From NCBI GenBank assembly GCA_947174375.1, contig CAMWIS010000070.1:1-8481 (forward strand): a stretch of 8,481 nt of DNA, in the 5' to 3' direction. Shown here in pieces: positions 1 to 5,880 of the stretch (position 1 is the first letter of the stretch; every line of letters starts with the position of its first letter). A program made the translations under genes and the position numbers. Below the pieces are notes generated by a model that had not been told where the DNA came from, did not search any database, and saw only the letters and a program-made list of their open reading frames with translations. Source of the DNA: an uncultured Bacteroidales bacterium (GTDB taxonomy: Bacteria > Bacteroidota > Bacteroidia > Bacteroidales > P3).

Positions 1-458
1 CCTTGGGCGGCGCCGTCTATCGCGACCGCAAGGTGTTTGCGGAGGTGGCGAAGGGCAAGGATAAGGAACGTGGCGAACGGCCCGAACGGGTGGAACGCGC
101 CGAACGGACGGAACGCGCCGAAAGGCCGGCCCGCAAGGGGCGTGGCGAGCGGACAGAGCGGGCAGAAAAGCCCGAACGTCCCGAACGCAAGGGGCGGGCG
201 CCGAAGAAAGACTGGATGGCGTTCATAGAGGGCGGCGCCTGGGATAAGTCGGAGGCCGATACGGCGGCCAAGCCGCGGGGCAAGGCCAAAGCGCAGAAAG
301 CCTGGAATAAGGACGCCTGGGGTGAGAACCCGTGGGAAAGCGGGGCATGGCGGTCGGAAGACCGTGGCCGGGGCGCCAGGAAAGGCGGCGCCCGCCGCGC
401 GCAGAAAGCCGTGGAAAAGGCACGGGGCGCGCGCAAAGGCAAGGGTAAGAAAAAATAA
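1..458 (+). CDS. C-terminal fragment of an unidentified protein with a basic, low-complexity tail
   Basis: The frame is open from the left edge (bases 1-2 belong to an earlier codon) and stops with TAA at 456-458, so the true start lies outside the window. About 151 residues are visible. Only the first 20 or so (LGGAVYRDRKVFAEVAKGKD) look like part of a folded domain, and I do not recognise the family. The rest is low complexity: an Arg/Glu/Lys stretch built on a repeated ER-x unit (about 69-205), then a segment with Trp every few residues (DWMAF, GAWDK, KAWNK, DAWGE, NPWES, GAWRS), then a terminal run rich in Lys, Arg and Gly ending GKGKKK. Such tails are known on bacterial RNA-acting proteins, including DEAD-box helicases and pseudouridine synthases of Bacteroidota, so an RNA-binding role is a reasonable inference but not shown. 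The next gene starts 9 bases after the stop, suggesting co-transcription. Confidence 0.7.
   Translation, partial: LGGAVYRDRKVFAEVAKGKDKERGERPERVERAERTERAERPARKGRGERTERAEKPERPERKGRAPKKDWMAFIEGGAWDKSEADTAAKPRGKAKAQKAWNKDAWGENPWESGAWRSEDRGRGARKGGARRAQKAVEKARGARKGKGKKK
69..205 (+). repeat. Degenerate ER-x coding repeat (Arg/Glu-rich tail)
   Basis: The DNA is an imperfect tandem repeat based on GAACG-type units of 9 and 18 bases. The 13-mer ggaacgcgccgaa, for example, occurs at 92-104 and again at 110-122, 18 bases apart. In protein it gives GERPER, VERAER, TERAER and similar units with alternating charge. This is a slippage-prone low-complexity region, probably disordered or a charged single helix. 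Confidence 0.7.
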
Positions 459-467
459 AAACGAGAT

Positions 468-2786
468 ATGGCTAAATTGTTTGAAATTTTGGACAAGGCG
501 CAGTTGTCGGCTCAAATCGTGAGCATGGACGTGTATGCGCCGCGTTTGGCGGCTTCGGCGCAGCCGGGGCAGTTCCTGATTGTGGTGCCGGCAGAGACGG
601 GCGAGCGCATTCCGCTGACGGTTTGCGATTACGACCGCGCCAAGGGCACGATCCGCATCGTGTTCCAGGTTATCGGCAGCTCCACGCAGAAAATGGCGGC
701 CTTCAACGTGGGCGAATGTTTCCACGATGTCGTGGGCCCGTTGGGTCAACCGTCGGAATTCGTCAAGGAACCTTTGGAGGAAGTCAAGAAACGCAATATA
801 TTGTTCGTGGCCGGCAGTGTGGCGGCCGCGCCCGTTTATCCGCAGGTACGCTGGATGAAGGAGCACGGCATCGCCTGCGACGTCATCATCGGCGCGCGTT
901 CGGCCTCCCTCATGGTGCTGGAAAAAGAGATGCGCGAGGTGGCGGGCAACCTCTACCTCTGCACCGACGACGGCACGCTGGGCTTCAACGGCCGCGTGAC
1001 CGACCTGATGAAAGACCTGATTGACAACCAGGGCAAGAAATACGACGAGGTGATTTGCATCGGCCCGATGATCATGATGAAGTTCGTGACGATGATGACC
1101 AAGTCTTACAACATCCCCACGATTGTCAGCCTCAACAGCCTGATGGTGGACGGTACCGGGATGTGCGGCGCCTGCCGCGTGACGATTGGCGGCAAAACCA
1201 AGTTCACGTGCGTGGACGGCCCCGAATTCGATGCGTTCCAAGTGGATTTCGACGAGGCGATGCGCCGTCAGGGGATGTACCGTCAATACGAAATCGCCAA
1301 GAATACCGACGAACACCGTTGCAACCTGGCGGCGGCCGTGGAAGGCTCTTTGGCCGAACGCGCCAAGGCCACGGCGGGCCCCGACGCCATCCGTCCGGTG
1401 GTTGAGAAACCCAAGACGCGCGTACCGGTGCGCGAACAAGACCCGGAAGTGCGCAGCCGCAATTTCGAGGAAGTCTGCCTCGGCTATACCGTGGAGGAAG
1501 CCATGGCCGAAGCCTCGCGCTGTCTGCAATGCAAGAAGCCGGGCTGCGTGACGCAGTGCCCCGTGTCGATTCATATTCCCGAATTCATCCATCAGGTGGC
1601 TTTGGGCGATTTTGCGGCGGCGGCCAAGGTCATCGCGCGCGACTCCGCTCTGCCCGCCGTCTGCGGCCGTGTGTGCCCGCAGGAAACCCAGTGCGAGGGC
1701 AAGTGCGTGTTGGGCGCCAAGGGACAGCCCATCGCCATCGGCAAGCTCGAACGTTTCGTGGCCGACTATACGCGCGAACACGGGCTTGACACGCCGGAGC
1801 AGCCGGCCGAGAAGAAAAAGCAGAAGGTAGCCGTTATCGGTTCCGGCCCCGCGGGCTTGACCTGCGCCGGCGACTTGGCCAAGATGGGCTATGCCGTCAG
1901 CGTGTTCGAAGCCCTGCACAAGTCGGGCGGCGTATTGGTTTACGGTATTCCCGAATTCCGTCTGCCGAAAGCCATCGTGGCGCATGAAATCGAAAACCTG
2001 AAGAAACTCGGCGTCGTATTTGAAAACGACGTCATCATCGGCAAGACGGTCGATATCGACCACCTGATGAAGACGGAGGGCTTCGACGCCGTGTTTATCG
2101 GCTCGGGCGCGGGTCTGCCCAAGTTCATGCACATTCCGGGCGAGAACCTGAACGGCGTGGTGTCGGCCAACGAATTGCTGACGCGCTCCAACCTGATGAA
2201 AGCCTACCGCGACGACCACGATACGCCGGTGTTCATCGGCAAGAAGGTGGCCATTGTGGGCGGCGGCAACGTGGCGATGGATGCCGCGCGCACGTCCAAG
2301 CGGCTCGGTTCGGATGTATATATAGTTTACCGCCGCAGCGAGGCCGAAATGCCGGCGCGTAAGGAAGAAGTACACCACGCGCACGAAGAGGGCATCCATT
2401 TCCTCGAACTGACGAACCCCGTCGAAATCATCGGCAACGAACAGGGCTGGGTAACGGGCATGAAGTGCATCAAGATGGAATTAGGCGAACCGGACGCCTC
2501 CGGCCGCCGCAGCCCCGTTGAGGTGCCCGGCTCGGAATACGTCCTTGACGTGGATGAAGTGGTGATGTCGTTGGGGACGTCGCCCAACCCGTTGATTTCG
2601 TCCAATACGCCCGGCTTGGATACCGACAAGCGCGGCTGTCTCGTGGCCGACGAACAGGGCACGACCACGCGCGAAGGCGTGTTTGCGGGCGGTGACGCCG
2701 TTTCCGGCGCCGCGACGGTGATTTTGGCCATGGGGGCTGCCCGTAAGGCGGCCAAGGCCATAGACGAATATCTGCGTACGAAGTAG
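468..2786 (+). CDS. Fused NAD(P)H:ferredoxin/sulfide oxidoreductase (SudB-SudA / NfnA-NfnB type)
   Basis: A 772-residue cytoplasmic flavo-iron-sulfur enzyme that joins in one chain what are usually two subunits. Residues 1 to about 280 resemble the ferredoxin-NADP reductase-like small subunit (SudB/NfnA; also like the DHOD electron-transfer subunit). They carry an FAD-binding RIPLT motif near 47-51, GPLG at 90-93, a nucleotide-binding segment near 110-125, and a [2Fe-2S] site with Asp228, Cys233, Cys236 and Cys248. Residues from about 330 are the GltD/SudA/NfnB-like subunit. Eight Cys (352, 355, 360, 364 and 399, 403, 409, 413) probably hold two [4Fe-4S] clusters, GSGPAG at 458-463 binds FAD, GGGNVAMDAAR at 598-608 binds NAD(P)H, and GGD at 741-743 closes the FAD site. 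The family moves electrons between NADPH, NADH and ferredoxin, or reduces polysulfide; the sequence alone does not decide which, or whether it bifurcates. Databases often label it glutamate synthase (gltA/gltD), which is probably misleading because no glutamate synthase large subunit is present. The ATG at 468 is 9 bases after the previous stop. Confidence 0.93.
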   Translation: MAKLFEILDKAQLSAQIVSMDVYAPRLAASAQPGQFLIVVPAETGERIPLTVCDYDRAKGTIRIVFQVIGSSTQKMAAFNVGECFHDVVGPLGQPSEFVKEPLEEVKKRNILFVAGSVAAAPVYPQVRWMKEHGIACDVIIGARSASLMVLEKEMREVAGNLYLCTDDGTLGFNGRVTDLMKDLIDNQGKKYDEVICIGPMIMMKFVTMMTKSYNIPTIVSLNSLMVDGTGMCGACRVTIGGKTKFTCVDGPEFDAFQVDFDEAMRRQGMYRQYEIAKNTDEHRCNLAAAVEGSLAERAKATAGPDAIRPVVEKPKTRVPVREQDPEVRSRNFEEVCLGYTVEEAMAEASRCLQCKKPGCVTQCPVSIHIPEFIHQVALGDFAAAAKVIARDSALPAVCGRVCPQETQCEGKCVLGAKGQPIAIGKLERFVADYTREHGLDTPEQPAEKKKQKVAVIGSGPAGLTCAGDLAKMGYAVSVFEALHKSGGVLVYGIPEFRLPKAIVAHEIENLKKLGVVFENDVIIGKTVDIDHLMKTEGFDAVFIGSGAGLPKFMHIPGENLNGVVSANELLTRSNLMKAYRDDHDTPVFIGKKVAIVGGGNVAMDAARTSKRLGSDVYIVYRRSEAEMPARKEEVHHAHEEGIHFLELTNPVEIIGNEQGWVTGMKCIKMELGEPDASGRRSPVEVPGSEYVLDVDEVVMSLGTSPNPLISSNTPGLDTDKRGCLVADEQGTTTREGVFAGGDAVSGAATVILAMGAARKAAKAIDEYLRTK

Positions 2787-2806
2787 GGCGCAAGGCCCGA
2801 TGTTTG

Positions 2807-2843
2807 CGAGCGGGTGGCCGAAGGGTCGCCCGCTCGTTTATTT
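2807..2843 (+). terminator. Hairpin plus T-rich tract, likely intrinsic terminator or attenuator
   Basis: Bases 2807-2819 pair with 2824-2836 in a 13-bp GC-rich stem (CGAGCGGG outer arm, two G-U wobbles) closed by a GAAG loop, followed by TTTATTT at 2837-2843. This is the classic layout of a Rho-independent terminator for the oxidoreductase gene. It ends only 9 bases before the likely ppk start, so it must also lie in the leader of any transcript that begins upstream and reads into ppk. A smaller hairpin (GGGC 2786-2789 with GCCC 2795-2798) precedes it. Confidence 0.65.
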
Positions 2844-2852
2844 GACGATGCC

Positions 2853-4934
2853 ATGAAGACAGAAACTACCCCTTATCTGAACCGCGAGCTCGCTTGGTTG
2901 GCGTTCAACGAGCGCGTGTTGCGCGAGGCGGCCGACCCCACGAATCCGATTGTGGAGCGCATGATATTTCTCGGCATCTTCTCCAACAACAACGACGAGT
3001 TCTACCGCGTGCGCGTGGCTTCGCTCAAACGGTTGCTGCATAAGAAAAAGCACCGTATCGAGTATCAGGCCGACCCGGCGCAGCTGTTGCCGCGCATCCG
3101 GGCCGTGGTCAACGACCAGTTAAGCCGCTTCGAGGAGATTTTCGAAGCCAACGTCAAGGAACTGCGGCGGCAGAACGTCTATCTTGTGGATGAGGCGCAT
3201 ATCGCCGCATGGCAGGCGCGTTACATCAAGGATTATTTCCATCAGCACGTGCGCCGTCACCTCTATCCTGTCTTCATGGACCGGCTCAAGGACGACCGCG
3301 GCTTTAACGACAAGTCCAATTTCATGGCCGTGCAGATGTGGAAGTCCGACCGCCCGTCCGACAAGCAGGACATGATTATCGAAATCCCCGTGGCGCGGCT
3401 CACGCGCTTTTTGCGCTTGCCCGACCACCGCGGCCATCACTACATCATCCTGTTGGACGACGTCATCCGCTATTGCCTGTCCGACATCCTCGCGCCCTTG
3501 GACTACGACCGCTACAGCGCCTACACGTTCAAGTTCGTGCGCGACGCCGAGCTGGACATCGACTTTGACCGTCACGCCGAGGTGGAACACGACTTTTTGG
3601 CTTTCCTCTCGTTGCAGCTCCAACAGCGCAACAAGTCGAACACCGTGCGGCTCGTGCACGACGCCGGGATGCCCAAGCCGCTCATCAAACGGCTGCAAAA
3701 GATTTTCGCGGCCGACGACGACACCACGTTCAACAGCCGGGGCCGCTACCAAAACAAGAAAGACTTTACGGGCTTCCCCAAGGATTTCGGCGAGCCCAAC
3801 CTCGTTTACCCGCCGTTTTTGCCGCAAGACGTCAAGGCGTTCCCCGTCAGCGGCAGCAAGTTCGAGGTTTTGCGGCGGCGCGACTTTCTGCTGCATTACC
3901 CCTACCAGTCGTTCCAGCATCTGATAGACCTGGTGCGCGAGGCGTCCATCGACCCGGCCGTGCGTTCGATACAGATGGCCATTTACCGCGTGGCGCCACA
4001 CTCCTCCATTATGAACGCCTTGGTCAACGCCGCGCGTAACGGCAAGAAGGTGGGCGTGTTTATGGAACTTATGGCGCGCTTCGACGAGGAGAACAACATC
4101 AACTGGGTAAAGCGGCTGGAAGCCGAACACGTGGAAGTCTACCGCATTATTCCGGGCATGAAGGTGCACGCCAAGATTTTGCTCATAGAGCGCAAGGAAA
4201 GCCACGGCAAGCGGCTGTACGCCTGCGTGGGCACGGGCAACCCGAACGAGGCCACGGCCAAGCAGTATTGCGATATGCAGTTGCTGACGGCCAACCCCGC
4301 CATCACGGAGGAGGTGGCCAAGGTGTTCGCCACCATCGGGCGGCACGACTGGCGGCCTTTCACCGACTACAAGGCGCTGTTCGTTTCGCCGTTTAACCTG
4401 CGGTCGGGCTTCACGGCCCTGATTGACGCCGAAATAGCCAACGCCAAGGCCGGGGGCGAGGCCTGGATGAAAATCTGCCTGAACAACCTGGCCGATACGG
4501 CGATGATAGACAAACTCTACGAAGCCTCGCGCGCGGGCGTGCGCATCGACATGGTGGTGCGCGGCATCTGTATGCTCAAGCCGCGCGTGGCGGGGTTGAG
4601 CGACAACATCAACGTGGTCAGCATCGTGGACCGCTTTTTGGAACACACGCGCGTGTTCATCTTCGCCAACGGCGGGTCGCCGCTCTACTACATCGGTTCG
4701 GCCGACTGGATGACGCGCAATTTAGACCACCGCATCGAGGTGGCCTGTCCGATTTACGACCCGGCCATCCAACAAGACCTGTCGCATATCCTCGACTTGC
4801 AACTGTCCGACAATACGCACGCGCGGCTGGTCAGCCCCAAGGGCGAGCACGTCTATAAGCGGCCGGCGCCGGGCGAAAAGCCGTTGCGTTCGCAGGAAGC
4901 CATCTTCCACTACCTGAAACGGAAATACAGTTAG
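2853..4934 (+). CDS. ppk1: Polyphosphate kinase 1
   Basis: A 693-residue protein of normal PPK1 length that reversibly transfers the terminal phosphate of ATP to a growing inorganic polyphosphate chain. The N-terminal domain opens with LNRELAWLAFNERVL (9-23) and has the SNNNDEF segment typical of the family. In the catalytic half, the phosphohistidine motif KVHAKI places His439 where E. coli has His435; Arg379 (IYRVA) and Arg409 (ARFDEE) match the Mg/phosphate-binding Arg375 and Arg405 with the same offset; and the second essential His is His598 in FLEHTRVF (E. coli His592). All key residues are therefore present. A longer in-frame GTG start at 2814 is possible, but it lies inside the terminator hairpin, adds 13 residues with no family resemblance, and the ATG at 2853 places the conserved LNRELAW at the usual distance from the N terminus. 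rlmH follows after 4 bases, so the two are probably one operon. Confidence 0.96.
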   Translation: MKTETTPYLNRELAWLAFNERVLREAADPTNPIVERMIFLGIFSNNNDEFYRVRVASLKRLLHKKKHRIEYQADPAQLLPRIRAVVNDQLSRFEEIFEANVKELRRQNVYLVDEAHIAAWQARYIKDYFHQHVRRHLYPVFMDRLKDDRGFNDKSNFMAVQMWKSDRPSDKQDMIIEIPVARLTRFLRLPDHRGHHYIILLDDVIRYCLSDILAPLDYDRYSAYTFKFVRDAELDIDFDRHAEVEHDFLAFLSLQLQQRNKSNTVRLVHDAGMPKPLIKRLQKIFAADDDTTFNSRGRYQNKKDFTGFPKDFGEPNLVYPPFLPQDVKAFPVSGSKFEVLRRRDFLLHYPYQSFQHLIDLVREASIDPAVRSIQMAIYRVAPHSSIMNALVNAARNGKKVGVFMELMARFDEENNINWVKRLEAEHVEVYRIIPGMKVHAKILLIERKESHGKRLYACVGTGNPNEATAKQYCDMQLLTANPAITEEVAKVFATIGRHDWRPFTDYKALFVSPFNLRSGFTALIDAEIANAKAGGEAWMKICLNNLADTAMIDKLYEASRAGVRIDMVVRGICMLKPRVAGLSDNINVVSIVDRFLEHTRVFIFANGGSPLYYIGSADWMTRNLDHRIEVACPIYDPAIQQDLSHILDLQLSDNTHARLVSPKGEHVYKRPAPGEKPLRSQEAIFHYLKRKYS

Positions 4935-4938
4935 GCGC

Positions 4939-5412
4939 ATGGAAATCACGTTCCTGCTCAACGGCAAGACCACCGACGCCTACCTCAAGGAAGGCATCGC
5001 GCTTTACGAGAAGCGGCTGGCGCACTATGTCCGCTACCGTACCGAGGTGCTGCCCGAATTAAAGAACACCAAGGCGTTGACGCCCGACCAGCAGAAGCAG
5101 GCCGAGGGCGCGCGCATCCTCTCGGTCATGGCCAAGGCCGACTATACGGTGCTGTTGGACGAGCGCGGCGAAAGGCGCACGTCGGTACAGTTCGCCGAAT
5201 TCCTGCAACAGCAGATGAACCGCGGGTTGCGCAGCCTGTTGTTCGTGGTGGGCGGGCCCTACGGCTTTTCGGCCGAGGTCTATCGGCAGGCCAACGCGCG
5301 GCTATCGCTCTCCGACATGACGTTCTCGCATCAGATGATCCGCCTGTTCTTTACCGAACAACTCTACCGCGCGTTCACGATTCTCAAGGGCGAACCCTAC
5401 CACAACGAATAG
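4939..5412 (+). CDS. rlmH: 23S rRNA (pseudouridine1915-N3)-methyltransferase RlmH
   Basis: A 157-residue SPOUT-class methyltransferase, the standard length for the family. It uses S-adenosylmethionine to methylate N3 of pseudouridine 1915 in helix 69 of 23S rRNA, acting on assembled 70S ribosomes as a homodimer. Visible signatures are LLDERG (72-77), the glycine-rich cofactor-binding segment FVVGGPYGF (102-110), LSLSDMTFSHQMIR (122-135), and the conserved C-terminal KGEPYHNE (150-157), which ends exactly at the stop as in other RlmH proteins. The ATG at 4939 is 4 bases after the ppk1 stop, so it is almost certainly co-transcribed and perhaps translationally coupled. No function links it to polyphosphate; compact packing is the simplest explanation. 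Confidence 0.97.
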   Translation: MEITFLLNGKTTDAYLKEGIALYEKRLAHYVRYRTEVLPELKNTKALTPDQQKQAEGARILSVMAKADYTVLLDERGERRTSVQFAEFLQQQMNRGLRSLLFVVGGPYGFSAEVYRQANARLSLSDMTFSHQMIRLFFTEQLYRAFTILKGEPYHNE

Positions 5413-5558
5413 TCTATTTCTTAGATACGTCTATCCCGCCCATCAGGCCTATGTCTGTCTTGCCGTGGCGTGGAACTCAGAAAATTTTGTCCAAACACTA
5501 AAAATTTTCTATCTGATTTTCACGGATTTATCGTGAAATTTGGAAAAATTTTAAAAAA

Positions 5559-5606
5559 AAGTGTATCAAACACTTGACTTTTCATATATATATAAGCGTA
5601 TCTTAG
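5559..5606 (+). promoter_or_regulatory. Candidate promoter with overlapping inverted repeat
   Basis: TTGACT (5574-5579) is followed by a TA run and then by TATCTTAG (5599-5606), which matches the Bacteroidota minus-7 consensus TAnnTTTG at all but one fixed position; the spacing from the TTG is slightly long (22 bases). TATAAG (5591-5596) is a poor alternative because its spacer is only 11 bases. An inverted repeat AAGTGT-ATCAA-ACACTT (5559-5575) abuts and overlaps the TTGACT element and could be an operator. The promoter would serve the secreted-protein gene with a leader of about 175 bases. This is pattern matching only. Confidence 0.35.
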
Positions 5607-5615
5607 CGGCCTGAA

Positions 5616-5642
5616 AGCGGATTGCGCGTAGCGCGATCCGCT
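5616..5642. repeat. Strong 12-bp hairpin (REP-like) in leader
   Basis: AGCGGAT pairs with ATCCGCT and GCGC with GCGC, with one T-G pair between, giving a continuous 12-bp stem around a GTA loop. There is no T-tract after it, so it is not a standard terminator. CCGC at its 3' end can instead pair with GCGG at 5646-5649. It may be a repetitive extragenic palindrome, an mRNA-stabilising hairpin or part of a leader structure. Confidence 0.55.
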
Positions 5643-5703
5643 GACGCGGAAAAAGACACGGTTTACTACGGAGGCGGGCGTTTGGCGTGTTTGGTGCGTG
5701 TGG

Positions 5704-5733
5704 ATATGGCATTTTGGGCGTAAAATGGCATAT
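5704..5733. promoter_or_regulatory. Near-perfect 12-base inverted repeat upstream of the secreted-protein gene
   Basis: ATATGGCATTTT (5704-5715) and AAAATGGCATAT (5722-5733) are inverted copies with one G-G mismatch, separated by GGGCGT. The repeat ends 54 bases before the ATG at 5788. It could be a DNA operator for a dimeric regulator or, as RNA, a leader hairpin. Its AT-rich arms and lack of a following T-tract argue against a terminator. Confidence 0.45.
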
Positions 5734-5787
5734 AGTGTAATGCGTTGAAAAACAATTAAAAGTGAGTAATAATAAAAACCAAGTAGT

Positions 5788-5880
5788 ATGAAGACGAAGA
5801 TGAATTTGCAGTGGCGGTGGCTGTTGGGGTTGTCGCTGATGCTGTGTTGGCTTGGCGGGGCCGGGCCGAATGCGGTTGCG
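5788..5880 (+). other. Signal peptide of the secreted protein
   Basis: Residues 1-31 show a basic start (Lys2, Lys4, Arg10), a hydrophobic core from Trp11 to Leu22, and A-V-A at 29-31 followed by Gln, a good signal peptidase I site. Cys20 lies inside the core after LML, which does not fit a lipobox, so a lipoprotein is unlikely. Confidence 0.8.

Larger units (their letters stand above)
5413..5787. other. 375-base AT-rich intergenic region with regulatory-looking structure
   Basis: No convincing gene lies here. From left to right it holds: three AAAATTTT tracts (5481, 5501, 5545) and a run of A (5553-5560); a weak 7-bp hairpin (TTTCACG 5518-5524 with CGTGAAA 5532-5538) that could be a poor terminator for rlmH; an inverted repeat next to a candidate promoter (5559-5606); a 12-bp hairpin at 5616-5642; a T/G-rich stretch; a second hairpin at 5704-5733; and an A-rich leader before the ATG at 5788 without a Shine-Dalgarno sequence, as is usual in Bacteroidota. 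The drop in GC relative to the upstream genes is obvious by eye. Confidence 0.7.

Noticed and set aside
17..496. Minus-strand frame of 159 codons opposite the first gene
   Set aside because: It mirrors the Arg/Glu repeat as Ser/Arg/Pro repeats and overlaps the start of the next gene; no independent support.
2814..2852. GTG at 2814 as the ppk1 start
   Set aside because: It sits inside the terminator hairpin and adds 13 residues unlike the family; ATG 2853 gives the usual PPK1 N terminus and length.
3120..4646. Long open frame (508 codons) on the minus strand
   Set aside because: It lies wholly inside ppk1, which has all family motifs on the plus strand. The antisense translation is His/Val/Arg-rich with no recognisable domain, a usual by-product of GC-rich codon use.
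5518..5552. Terminator for rlmH at TTTCACG/CGTGAAA
   Set aside because: The stem is only 7 bp and AT-rich with a 7-base loop, and no clean T-tract follows; too weak to call, so it is only mentioned in the intergenic entry.
5788..5850. Cys20 as a lipoprotein attachment site
   Set aside because: The residue before it is Leu and it lies mid-core; a normal signal peptidase site (AVA) follows at 29-31.
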